A stretch of 64,000 nt of DNA from JAWKUK01 sp041398605 (GTDB lineage Bacteria > Planctomycetota > UBA1135 > GCA-002686595), in the NCBI GenBank assembly GCA_041398605.1, contig JAWKUK010000014.1, forward strand, positions 62,001 to 126,000, given 5' to 3'. The notes under the pieces were generated by a model that did not search any database, was not told the origin of the DNA, and saw nothing but the letters and a program-made list of their open reading frames with translations. Position 1 is the first letter of the stretch, and each line of letters opens with the position of its first letter. The translations under genes and the position numbers were made by a program. Positions 34,409 to 43,685 of this stretch are shown here, in pieces.

Positions 34409-34852
34409 GTTGTCGTTGCGGAGGCCGCAATCCATTTCCTCGCCGTGAGGAGCGCCAATCCTTCGAGGACTTGAACACCAAGTGCGGGCGATGCTCTGCT
34501 GGAGCGGACGCCGTGAAGTGGTTGGCCGAAGAGTCGGCGAGGCACCAGCAACGTATCACTCCCGAGGGGGCGAATGTGGTGCGCGCGTGGGCGCCTGTCT
34601 CGAAACCGGTCCGCGTGCGTCGGTCGGGATCCCGTTCGAAACACGCCCCAGCGGGAGCCAGCCGAGGCGCCCCCCAACGGGCGCCGGGCCAGGGGTGCGC
34701 CGGGACGGTAGCAAGGCCGAGCGCGGGGGGGGCCGGAAGCTGAGGCGGGCGGCGAGGCGGGCGGCGAGGCGGGCGCGGGCCCAGGCGCCTGAGTCCCCCT
34801 CGGGGCGCAGGGGGCGAGGTTCCAGGCGGCGGTTTCGCTATCGTGTCACTTG
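34409..34852. other. intergenic region with a 12-bp tandem repeat
   Basis: These 444 bp lie between divergent genes and must carry their promoters. A 12-bp tandem repeat, GAGGCGGGCGGC, occurs three times at 34742-34777. The segment at 34440-34560 is less G+C-rich than the rest and could hold the promoter of the minus-strand gene, but I cannot define boxes. No coding region is supported. Confidence 0.5.
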
Positions 34853-35425
34853 ATGAAGCAAAGAAAGCGACTCGCCTCCGCGCCCGCGCGCACCGCGCTC
34901 GCGTTGGCCCTCCTGGGTGTGGCGTCGGCTGGCAGCCTGGCCCTCGCGGTCCAGGCCAAGGGCGACACCCTGACGGTCACCCGCAAGGTGACCAAGCTCC
35001 GCAACGCGAAGCGCGCCTTTGCGACCGCCGTCGCGGACCTCGCCGAAGGCGACCGCGTCGTCGTGGTGAAGAAGGACGGCGCCTGGTTCGAGGTGACGTT
35101 CTCTCCCGCAGGGGAGGTCGCGCCGACGCCGCTCGCCGGGTTCGTGCACGCGGGCGACGTGTCCGCCAAGAAGGACATCCGGCTCTCCGGAGAGGGCGTG
35201 CGTGAGACGTACACGTCTTCGGAAGCCGCGGCAGCGCGTAAAGGGTTCAACCCCGAGGTCGAGCGCGAGCACCGCGCGAACAACCCCGACCTCGACGCGG
35301 CCTTCCAGCAGGTGGACGCCATCCAAGCCCGCGCCGTTTCTGACGCTGAGCTGATGGACTTCCTGACCGCCGGCGGCCTCGGGCTGGGCTCGGGCAGCGC
35401 CGCGAACGAAGGGGGCGCGCGATGA
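34853..35425 (+). CDS. exported SH3-like domain protein
   Basis: This 190-residue protein has a signal peptide (TALALALLGVASAGSLALAVQA) and then a small beta-barrel domain (TVTRKVTKLRNAKRAFATAV, EGDRVVVVKKDGAWFEVTF, GFVHAGDVS) with the look of a bacterial SH3 domain. A charged helical tail follows (NPEVEREHRANNPDLDAAFQ). SH3-like exported domains commonly bind cell-wall peptides or proteins. ATG at 34853 is chosen over TTG at 34850. It overlaps the M48 peptidase gene by ATGA, so the two very likely act together at the envelope. Confidence 0.75.
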   Translation: MKQRKRLASAPARTALALALLGVASAGSLALAVQAKGDTLTVTRKVTKLRNAKRAFATAVADLAEGDRVVVVKKDGAWFEVTFSPAGEVAPTPLAGFVHAGDVSAKKDIRLSGEGVRETYTSSEAAAARKGFNPEVEREHRANNPDLDAAFQQVDAIQARAVSDAELMDFLTAGGLGLGSGSAANEGGAR

Positions 35426-36315
35426 GGCCCCCCTTCCGTACCGCGCTCACGCTCGCGGCGCTCGTGCTCCCGATCCTCGCGTGCGCGAGCGTCATGAACG
35501 CGCTCGAGCAGGCCACCGACCCGAACAGCGCCGAAGGCAAGCTGGTGCGCGGCGCGAACCGCCTGCGCAAGTCGTTCCAGGACCTCGACCCGAGCGAGGC
35601 GCACTACATCGGGCGCTCCGTCGCCGCAGACATCTTGTCCCGGCCCGAGTACCCCTTGTCGTCGGACGAGCGCCTCAACCGCTACCTGAACGACATCGGC
35701 CTCGCGCTCGCAGCGACGAACGAGGACGTCCTGCGGCCGTTCGGCGACTACCGCTTTGCGGCGCTCGAGACCGACGAGGTGAACGCCTTTGCGTGTCCGG
35801 GCGGCACGATCTTGGTCACGCGCGGCCTCCTGTCGAAGGCCTCGAGCGAGGACGAGGTCGCTGCGATCCTCGCCCACGAGATCGCGCACGTGACGCTCAA
35901 ACACGGCCTCGCCGCGATCCAGAACGCGAACCTCGCCCAAGCGTTCACGTTCCTGGGCGACGGCGTCGCGCAGGCGACGATGAAGGACGAGGACCGCGCC
36001 AAGCTCACCGAGCTCTTCGACGGCTCCATCGACGACATCGTGCAGACGCTGATCACCAGCGGGTACTCGCGCGAGGCCGAGGCCGCGGCCGACGCGCTGG
36101 GGCGCAAGTTCCTGGCGGGGACGGGCTATGACCCCGAGGCGCTGCGCCGCGTGCTCACCAAGATGGAGGACGTCGGCGGTGACGGCGGCATGTTCGCGAC
36201 CCACCCGGCGCCGGAGGCCCGCATCGCGTCGCTTGGGGCGCCGGTGGCGTTCGGCGGCGATGCGGCGGCGTACGCGCGGCGCACCGCCCGGTTCCGCGCC
36301 GAGGCGCGCCTCTGA
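35422..36315 (+). CDS. M48-family zinc metallopeptidase lipoprotein
   Basis: This 297-residue periplasmic metallopeptidase has a signal peptide that ends at Cys21 (LPILAC), so it is probably a lipoprotein. The zinc motif HEIAH is at 152-156 within ILAHEIAHVTLKHG, and the third ligand should be the first Glu of EAEAAADALG about 50 residues later. FACPGGTILVTRGLL just upstream is typical of the M48 (BepA/LoiP/Oma1-like) group, which handles misfolded envelope proteins. The C terminus (FATHPAPEARIASLG) matches the family end. It is translationally coupled to the SH3-like gene. Confidence 0.92.
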   Translation: MRPPFRTALTLAALVLPILACASVMNALEQATDPNSAEGKLVRGANRLRKSFQDLDPSEAHYIGRSVAADILSRPEYPLSSDERLNRYLNDIGLALAATNEDVLRPFGDYRFAALETDEVNAFACPGGTILVTRGLLSKASSEDEVAAILAHEIAHVTLKHGLAAIQNANLAQAFTFLGDGVAQATMKDEDRAKLTELFDGSIDDIVQTLITSGYSREAEAAADALGRKFLAGTGYDPEALRRVLTKMEDVGGDGGMFATHPAPEARIASLGAPVAFGGDAAAYARRTARFRAEARL

Positions 36316-36355
36316 GCGCGGCTGAGGGCGCGCCCGGGGTTGGCAGGGACCTCGA

Positions 36356-36409
36356 GCCCTTGCACAGACCTGGGCCCCTGCACAGACCTGGGCCCCCGCA
36401 CAGACCCTG
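36356..36409. repeat. 18-bp tandem repeat, three units
   Basis: Three copies of GCCCYTGCACAGACCTGG fill the gap between the M48 peptidase stop (36315) and the channel start at 36414, ending five bases before the ATG. The ribosome binding site would have to lie within the last unit; none is obvious. Confidence 0.85.
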
Positions 36410-36413
36410 AGCC

Positions 36414-37922
36414 ATGGACAAGCTCGTTCAGATCGCGCCGTATCTCGTGGCGTGGGCGCTCCTGACGCTGCTCGCGACGTTCGCCGTGCGCGCGCTGGAG
36501 AAGCGCGCGCACCCGCTCGCCGTGACGGCGCTCGCGGTGCGCAACCTCCTGCTGCCGCTCTTGCTCTGTGTCGGGGTCCTGCGCGGGCCGTTCCATGTGT
36601 CCGACAAGGACACGTCGATGCAGCTCCTGCTGACGCTGCTCGGGATCGCGGTCATCCATGTCGTGCTCTCGTTCGTCAAGGGCACCGCGCTCACGCGGCA
36701 GGAGGGCGATCGCTATCAGACGCGGATCCCGAAGCTGCTCGTCGATATTCTGCGCCTCCTGCTGCTCCTGATCGGCGGCGCGGTCGTCGTGAGCAAGGTC
36801 TGGGGCCAAGAGCTCGGCGGCCTCTTGACCGCGATCGGCGTCAGCTCGATCGTCCTCGGCCTCGCGCTGCAGAATACGCTCGACAACGTGATGGCGGGCA
36901 TCTCCGTCCTGATCGAGGGCCCCTTCGAGGTCGGCGACTGGGTGCGCATCGGCGACGTGACGGGGGAGGTCGTCGAGATGAACTGGCGCACGGTGCGCGT
37001 CCGGACCCGCGACAACGACCTCGTCATCGTGCCGAACTCGGTCATCGGCAAGGAGACACTGATCAACGTGTCGCGCCCGACACGCGCGCACGCCGAGCGC
37101 ATCGTCATCGGCTTCAGCTACGACGATCCGCCCAACAAGATCAAGCGTGTCCTGCACAGTGTCGCGCTGCGTACGCGCGGGATCCTGACGCAGCCCACCC
37201 CGCAGATCCGCGTCAAGAACTACGCGGACTTCTCGATCGAGTACGAGGTGCGCTTCACGATCGACGACTTCGCGCGCTTGCCCGAGATCCTCGACGAGTT
37301 CATGACGATGGTCTGGTACGCGGCGAAGCGCAACGGGATGACGATCCCGTTCCCGATCCAGACGAGCTACGAATACCACGCAGACCTGCCGCCGCGGATC
37401 GACCCGAAGCGCGGCGTGCGGGAAGCGCTCAGCCGCGTTCCAGTCTTCATCCCGCTGGACCCGAACGAGCTCGAGTCCTTGTCGGACGAGGCCATCCGCG
37501 AGGAGTACGGCCGCGGCGAGCGCGTCGTGAATCAGGGCGACAAGGGCGCGTCCTTCTTCTTGATCCAAGAGGGCGCTGCGATCGTCAGCGTCAAGGACGC
37601 GGACGGGCAGGAGCGCGAGGTCGCGCGCCTCGCGCGCGGCGAGTTCTTCGGCGAAATGTCTGCGCTGACGGGAGAGCCGCGCTCGGCGACGATCACCGCC
37701 GGCGAGGACCTCGTAGTGCTCGTGGTGCACAAGGGCGCGTTCCAGCGGATGCTCGCCGCGCGCCCGTCCCTCGCCCAGGAGATGGCTGAGATCGTCGAGG
37801 CACGTCGACAAGAGCTGCAGGCCGTCCGCGGGATGCGCGCTGATGCCGCTGAGCAGCGCGCCGCGATTCGCGCCGGCGCCAGCGAGCTCGTCGGCCGGAT
37901 CAAGCGCTTCCTCGGCCTGTGA
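36414..37922 (+). CDS. MscS-type mechanosensitive channel with C-terminal cyclic-nucleotide-binding domain
   Basis: This 502-residue membrane protein has about four N-terminal membrane spans, the last being the pore helix (GGLLTAIGVSSIVLGLALQNTLDNVMAG). The MscS beta domain follows (EGPFEVGDWVRIGDVTGEVVEM split over EGPFEVGDWVRIGD and GEVVEMNWRTVRVRT, with NSVIGKETLINVSRP). From about 365 to 465 there is a cNMP-binding fold: GERVVNQGDKGASFFLIQEG, ARGEFFGEMSALTGEPRSAT. This is the bCNG layout, in which cyclic nucleotide modulates or gates the channel. The phosphate-binding cassette retains FGEMSAL and PRSAT, so binding looks intact. The class III cyclase at 28808-30913 could supply the ligand. 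It stands alone between the M48 and nagB genes. Confidence 0.93.
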   Translation: MDKLVQIAPYLVAWALLTLLATFAVRALEKRAHPLAVTALAVRNLLLPLLLCVGVLRGPFHVSDKDTSMQLLLTLLGIAVIHVVLSFVKGTALTRQEGDRYQTRIPKLLVDILRLLLLLIGGAVVVSKVWGQELGGLLTAIGVSSIVLGLALQNTLDNVMAGISVLIEGPFEVGDWVRIGDVTGEVVEMNWRTVRVRTRDNDLVIVPNSVIGKETLINVSRPTRAHAERIVIGFSYDDPPNKIKRVLHSVALRTRGILTQPTPQIRVKNYADFSIEYEVRFTIDDFARLPEILDEFMTMVWYAAKRNGMTIPFPIQTSYEYHADLPPRIDPKRGVREALSRVPVFIPLDPNELESLSDEAIREEYGRGERVVNQGDKGASFFLIQEGAAIVSVKDADGQEREVARLARGEFFGEMSALTGEPRSATITAGEDLVVLVVHKGAFQRMLAARPSLAQEMAEIVEARRQELQAVRGMRADAAEQRAAIRAGASELVGRIKRFLGL

Positions 37923-38028
37923 GGCGCGAGCGCGCCCCTGTGAGGGGCTCAGCGCGCACACGTCGGTCCATTTCAGGCACGCGCGGCTGGTGCGCGGCCC
38001 GCTCCGCGGCCAACATGTGGGGCCCACC

Positions 38029-38850
38029 TTGAGCAGCCGCACCGAACCCTCCGCCGCCGCGCACGACGCGGCCTCCCGATCCTTGGCCTCCGAGATCGCC
38101 GTCACCGTCACGACCCGCGTGGAGGCCGAGCGCGCTGTTGCGCGCCTGATCCTCGACCTCGTCGAGGCGCGACGCCTGGCCGGCGACGGCTGCGCCCTCG
38201 GGCTCGCCACCGGCGGGACGATGGTCGGCGTCTATGCGGCCCTCGTTGAGCTCGCCGTGGCCGAGGGCGCGTCGTTCGAGCACGTCGCGACGGTCAACCT
38301 CGACGAGTATCTCGGCCTCGGCCCCGAGCACCCGCAGAGCTTCGCGGCGTTCATGCACGCGCACCTCTTCGGGCCGCTCGCCGAGCGCTGCGGCTTGGCC
38401 CTCGAGCGCACGCTGGTCCCCGATGGGCTGCTGGCGGCGTCGGACCCGATCCGCGCGGCCCGCCTAGTCGAAGCGCGCATCGCGGAGCTCGGCGGGCTCG
38501 ACCTGCAGCTCCTCGGCATCGGCCGCAACGGCCACCTCGCGTTCAACGAGCCGGGCGCCTCGCACCGCAGCCGCACCCGCGTCGTCGCCCTCGCGCGCGC
38601 GACGCGCGAGGACGCAGCAGCGACGTTCGGCGGCCTCGCCGAGGTGCCGCGCCGCGCGCTGACGATGGGGCTCGGCACGATCCTCGACGCGCGGCGCCTC
38701 GCGGTGCTCGCGTTTGGCGCGGGCAAGGCCGAGGCGGTCAGGACCGCGCTCTCGGGGCCGATCGACCGCGCGCGGCCGGCGAGCGCCCTGCGCCGGCACC
38801 GGGACGTATCGCTGTGGCTCGACGCGGAGGCCGCGAGCCGCCGGCCATGA
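38029..38850 (+). CDS. nagB: glucosamine-6-phosphate deaminase
   Basis: NagB converts glucosamine-6-phosphate to fructose-6-phosphate and ammonia, feeding amino sugars into glycolysis. The protein of about 273 residues has the family landmarks: LGLATGGTMVGVYAAL, ATVNLDEYLGL, QSFAAFMHAHLF, and LLGIGRNGHLAFNEPGAS, and ends with a sugar-isomerase-like tail. No initiator ATG is available. TTG at 38029 (LSSRTEPS) and GTG at 38017 are in frame; I use the first, which has GGGG upstream. It is followed by an SSS symporter and a GHL10 lipoprotein on the same strand, suggesting uptake and catabolism of amino sugars or wall fragments. Confidence 0.9.
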   Translation: MSSRTEPSAAAHDAASRSLASEIAVTVTTRVEAERAVARLILDLVEARRLAGDGCALGLATGGTMVGVYAALVELAVAEGASFEHVATVNLDEYLGLGPEHPQSFAAFMHAHLFGPLAERCGLALERTLVPDGLLAASDPIRAARLVEARIAELGGLDLQLLGIGRNGHLAFNEPGASHRSRTRVVALARATREDAAATFGGLAEVPRRALTMGLGTILDARRLAVLAFGAGKAEAVRTALSGPIDRARPASALRRHRDVSLWLDAEAASRRP

Positions 38851-38938
38851 CCTCCGGGCGCGCCGTGCTCGCCGGCGACGCCCTGTCGAAGCGCAGCGCC
38901 GTTCACGGCGTGGACCCCAACGAACGAGAGACCCGTTG

Positions 38939-40792
38939 ATGCTGAAGTCCGTGACCGAGTCGGCCGTGCTCGCCGTGCAAGAGGTCGTGTTGCCCGGAGG
39001 CTTTGGGCCCCTCGACATCTTCGTGATCTTTGGCGTGCTGATCGGCACGACATGGCTCGGGCACCGCCTCTCGGGGCGCCAGAGCTCGACCCACGACTTC
39101 TTCCTCGGCGGCCGGCGGCTCCCTTGGTACGCGGTGTCGGCGTCGATCATCGCGACCGAGATCTCGGCCGTGACGTTTGTCTCGCTGCCGTCCGTCGTCT
39201 CGCGCCCGGGCGGCAACATCACGTACTTGCAGATCGGCCTCTTTGGCTCGCTCATCGCGCGGGTGCTCGTCGCGTGGCTCCTGGTGCCGCGCTACTACGA
39301 GCGCGAGGTCTACAGCCCCTACGATTGGATGGGCCAGCGCCTCGGCGAGGGCGTGCGCCGCGCGACGACCGTGCTGTTCGCGATCGGCGGCGTGCTAGGC
39401 CAAGCGGCGCGGGTGTACCTCGCGGGCAAGATCGTCGAGGTCCTGCTCTACGAGCCGTTGCACGCGCTCTGCCAAGTGGCCGGCGGCACCCCGATGGCGT
39501 GGGCCATCCTCGGGATCGGCGTCATCGCGGTCATCTGGACGTGGATGGGGGGCATCGCGACGGTCGTCTGGACCGACGCGATCCTCTTCCTGCTGTTCAT
39601 CTTGGGCATCATCACGATCCTCGTGACGGCGTTCTCCGGGCTGCCGCTGAGCGTCAGCGAGGTCTTCTCCAACGCGGTCGAGGCCGGCAAGCTGCAGCTC
39701 ATCGCCGCGGCGCCCCCCGCGGGCAGCGACCTCGGGTTCTGGCCGTGGCTCTTCACCGAGGCCGACACGCTGTGGGCAGCGCTCTTCTTCGCGAGCTGGG
39801 GCATGGTCGGGCCGTATGGCACCGACCAAATGATGGTGCAGCGGCTCCTGTGCTGCAAAGACGTGCGCGCGGCGCGCAAGGCGATGGTCGCGAGCTACGC
39901 TGCGATGGTCGTGACGGTGCTCGTCGCCGGCGTCGGGATCGCGCTCTGGGCGTGGTACGGGGCGTTCCCGCCGATCGGTGACGCGGCGGCGCTGCTCGCT
40001 GCGGACGTCGAGCGCACGCTGCCGCTGTTCGTGCGCGACGTGCTGCCGGCGGGCTTGCGCGGCCTCGTTGTCGTCGGCGCGCTGGCGGCTGCGATCTCGA
40101 GCCTCGACTCCGTGCTCGCGGCGCTCTCGCAGACGACGTTGCACGCGTTCGTTCAGCCGTGGCAGCGTTGGCGGCGCGGCGAGCCCGCGCTGCGCCCCGA
40201 CGCGCCGCGCGGGGCGGGTGCCCCGGCGGGCGGCAGCGACTCGGGCACAGGGGGCCTCTTCGCGAGCCGCGTGCTGGTGCTCGTTTGGGCTGTGCTCCTA
40301 TGCAGCGCGGCGCTCTCGATCGAGGGCATCCGCGGGCAGTACAAGTCGCTCTTGCAGCTCGCCCTGGCCAGCGCCGGCTTCACCGGCGGCGCGCTGCTCG
40401 GCGCGTTTGCGCTCGCTTGCCTGCCCGGAGGGCGCGGCGCGGCGGGGTTCCTCTGGGCCGCGCCGCTCTCGGTGCTGACCGTCGTCTTCACGAAGTTCCA
40501 CTCCGAGGCGGCCTATACCCTGAGCTGGGTGGCCGCGGCGGTCATCATGGCGCTGTGGATCCCGCTGGGGCTCTCGCGTAGGTCGCACCCCTTCGGCGTG
40601 ATCCAGACGTTGCTGCTCGCGTTCTACCTGTTCTTGCTGACGCGGCTCGCAGAGGTCGGTGAGATCGTGCCGGCTGTGGGCGACGCGGCCGAGCGGTCGA
40701 TCTCGTGGCCGTTCTACGTGCCGATCGGCTGCACGGTCTCGTTTGTGTTTGCGCTCATCCTCGATCGCCCACGGCGCCCTGTGTCACACTGA
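38939..40792 (+). CDS. sodium:solute symporter (SSS family)
   Basis: This 617-residue membrane transporter has 13 or 14 hydrophobic spans. Family features include DFFLGGRRLPWYAVSASIIATE at the start (split here as FFLGGRRLPWY and SIIATEISAVTF), PYDWMGQRLG, and SSLDSVLAALSQTTLHAF near the last conserved helices. It should couple Na+ entry to uptake of a sugar, amino acid or similar solute. In Bacteroidetes and planctomycetes, SSS transporters often sit with amino-sugar or sialic-acid catabolism genes; here it lies between nagB and a GHL10 gene (6-bp gap to the latter). A Gly/Ser/Pro-rich cytoplasmic loop at about 420-440 is unusual in length. Confidence 0.9.
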   Translation: MLKSVTESAVLAVQEVVLPGGFGPLDIFVIFGVLIGTTWLGHRLSGRQSSTHDFFLGGRRLPWYAVSASIIATEISAVTFVSLPSVVSRPGGNITYLQIGLFGSLIARVLVAWLLVPRYYEREVYSPYDWMGQRLGEGVRRATTVLFAIGGVLGQAARVYLAGKIVEVLLYEPLHALCQVAGGTPMAWAILGIGVIAVIWTWMGGIATVVWTDAILFLLFILGIITILVTAFSGLPLSVSEVFSNAVEAGKLQLIAAAPPAGSDLGFWPWLFTEADTLWAALFFASWGMVGPYGTDQMMVQRLLCCKDVRAARKAMVASYAAMVVTVLVAGVGIALWAWYGAFPPIGDAAALLAADVERTLPLFVRDVLPAGLRGLVVVGALAAAISSLDSVLAALSQTTLHAFVQPWQRWRRGEPALRPDAPRGAGAPAGGSDSGTGGLFASRVLVLVWAVLLCSAALSIEGIRGQYKSLLQLALASAGFTGGALLGAFALACLPGGRGAAGFLWAAPLSVLTVVFTKFHSEAAYTLSWVAAAVIMALWIPLGLSRRSHPFGVIQTLLLAFYLFLLTRLAEVGEIVPAVGDAAERSISWPFYVPIGCTVSFVFALILDRPRRPVSH

Positions 40793-40798
40793 GCCGCG

Positions 40799-42010
40799 AT
40801 GCAGTCCCATGTCCGTGCGCGGCCGCTACGCGTGTGTGTCGCCGCCTTCGCGGCGGCGGTCGCGGCAGCCCTTGCGGGTGCTCTGGGTTGCGCGTCCTTC
40901 GGCGCCCATGGACGCGCGGCCGGGGAGCGTCTCGCCGTGCATGTCTCCCGCGCGAGCTGGACCGAGCCCTATGAGCTGCTCGCGCTGATCGACGGCGCGG
41001 CCGAGGTCGGCTTCGACACCGTCGTCTTCGAAGACCGTCGGTACGGGACTGTGGTCCACCCGAGCGCTTACGAGCCTTGGTCCGAGGCGTTGAACGGTGT
41101 GGATCCGGGCTGGGACCCGCTGGCGGTCGCGTTGGAGCGCGCACACGAGCGCGGCCTGCGCTTCCTCGTGGCCATGCAGGTCATCCCTGTGTGGTACGGC
41201 GCATCGCCACCGCGGGACGCGCGTCATCCTTGGCAGGCCCTCTCCGCGTGGCGCTGGCGCGACGCGTCGGGCGAGGAGCAAGCGCTGCGCGCGGACGCCC
41301 TCGTATCGCTCGACCCGTGCCTCCCCGAGGTGCGGCGCTACCTCGCCAACGTCGTTGTCGAGCCGCTGCGGCGCTATCCGATCGATGGGCTCCTCCTGGT
41401 CGACGCGCGCTTTCCGAACGAGTACCCGGCCCTCCCGCGGGGGAACCCGGGCGACGCGCCGCGCAGCGCGCGCGCGCTCGAGCTCTATCGGGCCGCGACG
41501 GGCCTCGCGCCGGACGACGATGCCGCGGCGTGGCTGCGCTGGCGGGCGAACCAGTTGACGGCACTGGTCGCGCTGATTCGCAGCGAAGCGCGCGCGGCGC
41601 TCGGCCCCGACCGGTCGTTCGAGCTCGACGCTGAGGTCTGCCCCGAGCGCGAGGTCGCAGAGACGCAGCAGCAGGATTGGCGCGCTTGGCTTCGAGAGGG
41701 CCTCGTCGATGCGGTCGTGCCATTCGACGACGGGCTGCGCGCGCCGGTCGTGTGGCGCGAGCGGCAGGCCGAGTGGCGCGATCGGGCCGCTGGCGGCGCG
41801 CGAGTCATGCCCGTCTTGACTGTCGAGCCCGACCCCTTTGGCGTGGCGCTCACAGGGGAGTGGGGGGCGCGGCTCGCGGGCGCGCGCGCCGCGACCGGCG
41901 CCGTCCTGGTCGCCGGCGCGGAGCCATGGCTCGCGAGCGGCCTGGCCGACCTCGCCAGCGGGAATGGGTCGCGCTCGGCGCTGGCGCGCGCGCTCGCGGC
42001 GAGTCGCTGA
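40799..42010 (+). CDS. GHL10-family (DigH-like) glycoside hydrolase lipoprotein
   Basis: This 403-residue protein has a signal segment ending in LGCAS, a probable lipidation site. The rest is a TIM-barrel-like fold of the GHL10/DUF187 type: AVHVSRASWTEPYELLALID, GFDTVVFEDRRYG, DPLAVALERAHERGLRFLVAM, then the family block YPIDGLLLVDARFPNEYPALP and CPEREVAETQQQDWRAWLREG. The E. coli relative DigH cleaves denuded peptidoglycan strands, so wall-glycan turnover is a fair guess. It follows the SSS transporter by 6 bp and nagB further upstream, consistent with recovering amino sugars. The usual family D-Y-x-R motif appears here as D-A-R, so substrate may differ. Confidence 0.8.
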   Translation: MQSHVRARPLRVCVAAFAAAVAAALAGALGCASFGAHGRAAGERLAVHVSRASWTEPYELLALIDGAAEVGFDTVVFEDRRYGTVVHPSAYEPWSEALNGVDPGWDPLAVALERAHERGLRFLVAMQVIPVWYGASPPRDARHPWQALSAWRWRDASGEEQALRADALVSLDPCLPEVRRYLANVVVEPLRRYPIDGLLLVDARFPNEYPALPRGNPGDAPRSARALELYRAATGLAPDDDAAAWLRWRANQLTALVALIRSEARAALGPDRSFELDAEVCPEREVAETQQQDWRAWLREGLVDAVVPFDDGLRAPVVWRERQAEWRDRAAGGARVMPVLTVEPDPFGVALTGEWGARLAGARAATGAVLVAGAEPWLASGLADLASGNGSRSALARALAASR

Positions 42011-42076
42011 TTGAGGCGCGCGTCACTTGTCGACCTGACTCTCCTGTGGGACCTTACAGGCACAAGGAGAGCCTCG

Positions 42077-43639
42077 ATGTTCCTGCCTGCCTGCGCGTCC
42101 CTGTCCCTGGCGTTCGCCTCCATCCCCGCGCCCCAGGCGCAATTCGTGGACCTCGGCCCGACCCAGGGGTCGTTTGTCGGCCGCGCGTCGTTGGGTCGGG
42201 ACGGCAGTGAGGCCCTCGTGCAGGCCGCGTGGGCGAACGTGGGCCTCTGGTCGAGCCGCTCTGGGGCGCGCGATTTTGTGCCGCCTGGTGTCTCGCTCGC
42301 CTCAGGGAGCTCCCTCTACGGCGCAGCGCTCGACGCAGCCGGAGAGACCATCGCGTTCACGTCGCTCCCTGCGTCGGGCGGCGGGCAACAGGACCTGCGC
42401 GCGGAGGTATGGGCGCCTGCGAGCGGGCGGCAGACGCTGGCGACGCCGCCGAACGGGTCGGGCCTCGCGGTCGCGACGGCCATCAGCGGGGACGGTCAGT
42501 TCGTCGTCGGGGCCTTCGAGCCCGCGGGCGTGTTCAACGCCTACACCGAGGCCTACCTCGCGTGCCGCTGGACCGCCCAAGGCCAAGCGCTGCCCCTCGG
42601 TCAGTTGCCAGGCGGCGAGGCCTCGAGCGTCGCGGTCGCCATCAGCGACGATGGCGCTGTGGTCGTTGGGAACGACAGCGTGGCCCTCGTCGGGAACGGC
42701 TACGGCGTTTGGTCGATCGACGGCGGCTTCGTCTGGACTGCGGCGACGGGGATCCAGGCGATTACGCAGCCCGCGGAGGACTTCCTCGCCAGAGACGTGT
42801 CCGGCGATGGTCAAGTCATCGTCGGCTCGGGGCGCGGGCCCGCGAGCGGCGCGCCGAGCGTCGCCTTACGCCGGGTCGCGGGGCAACCGATCGAGGAGCT
42901 CGTGTCGCCGCAAGGGACCAGCTTCTGTCTCGCGACGAACCTGGACGGCACGGTGATCATCGGATACGTCACGGGCGGGGCAGTGTCGCCCTACACGAGC
43001 TACACCGGCACCTTCGTCTGGGTGGAGGGCCAGGGCGCGTTTGCCCTCGCCGACTACCTCACGGCGCGCGGCGCGGTGCTGCCTGCGAGCTACACCTTGA
43101 CGCGCGCGCTCCAGATCTCGGCGGACGGGAGCGCGATCCTCGGGCTCGGGCTCGACGCGGCCAACGTTCAACACGTCTGGCTCGCGTATGCCGCGCCGCC
43201 GCGCTTCGAGTTCGGCGCCGCAACGTGCGCTCCGGCGCAGGTCAACAGCGCGGGGCACCCCGCGTCGTTGCACGGCGTCGGCTTCGGCTACCTCGGCGGC
43301 GGCGGCGTGGCGCTCGAAGTCGCTGACGCGCCGCCGGGCGCGACGTGCCTGTTCCTCGCCTCGCGCGCGGGCGGCTCGGTCCTGTTCCCCGGCGGCAGCC
43401 AGGGCGAGCTCTGCCTCGGCGGCAGCATCGGGCGCTTTGCCGCGCCGCAGGAGGTGCGCGTCGCGGACGCGTCAGGGGCCGCGCGGCTCCCGCTCGACCT
43501 CGCGTCGCTGCCGCAACCTGCTGGGCGTGTCGCGGTGCAGCCGGGCGAGACGTGGCACTTCCAGTGTTGGTACCGCGACGCAAACCCCGGGCCGACCTCG
43601 AACTTCACGTCAGGGCTCGTCGAGGGCTTCGAGCCGTAA
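42077..43639 (+). CDS. secreted HAF-repeat protein with planctomycete C-terminal module
   Basis: This 520-residue exported protein begins with a signal peptide (MFLPACASLSLAFASIPAPQAQ). The main part is a set of beta-propeller-like repeats of the HAF type, seen as AVATAISGDGQFVVG, VAVAISDDGAVVVGN, ARDVSGDGQVIVGSG, CLATNLDGTVIIGYV and ALQISADGSAILGLG. The C-terminal module starts at CAPAQVNSAGHPA and ends GETWHFQCWYRD..TSNFTSG. AAGGAG at 42064-42069 fixes ATG 42077 as the start and argues against the longer frame from 42011. No enzymatic function is suggested. Confidence 0.85.
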   Translation: MFLPACASLSLAFASIPAPQAQFVDLGPTQGSFVGRASLGRDGSEALVQAAWANVGLWSSRSGARDFVPPGVSLASGSSLYGAALDAAGETIAFTSLPASGGGQQDLRAEVWAPASGRQTLATPPNGSGLAVATAISGDGQFVVGAFEPAGVFNAYTEAYLACRWTAQGQALPLGQLPGGEASSVAVAISDDGAVVVGNDSVALVGNGYGVWSIDGGFVWTAATGIQAITQPAEDFLARDVSGDGQVIVGSGRGPASGAPSVALRRVAGQPIEELVSPQGTSFCLATNLDGTVIIGYVTGGAVSPYTSYTGTFVWVEGQGAFALADYLTARGAVLPASYTLTRALQISADGSAILGLGLDAANVQHVWLAYAAPPRFEFGAATCAPAQVNSAGHPASLHGVGFGYLGGGGVALEVADAPPGATCLFLASRAGGSVLFPGGSQGELCLGGSIGRFAAPQEVRVADASGAARLPLDLASLPQPAGRVAVQPGETWHFQCWYRDANPGPTSNFTSGLVEGFEP

Positions 43640-43685
43640 ACGGGCTCGGCGCACGGCGCGCCCTCCGCGCAGCGCCGCGGGCGCC

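Noticed and set aside
42011..42076. Longer N-terminus of the HAF-repeat protein
   Set aside because: AAGGAG at 42064-42069 and the signal peptide at MFLPACAS point to the ATG at 42077.
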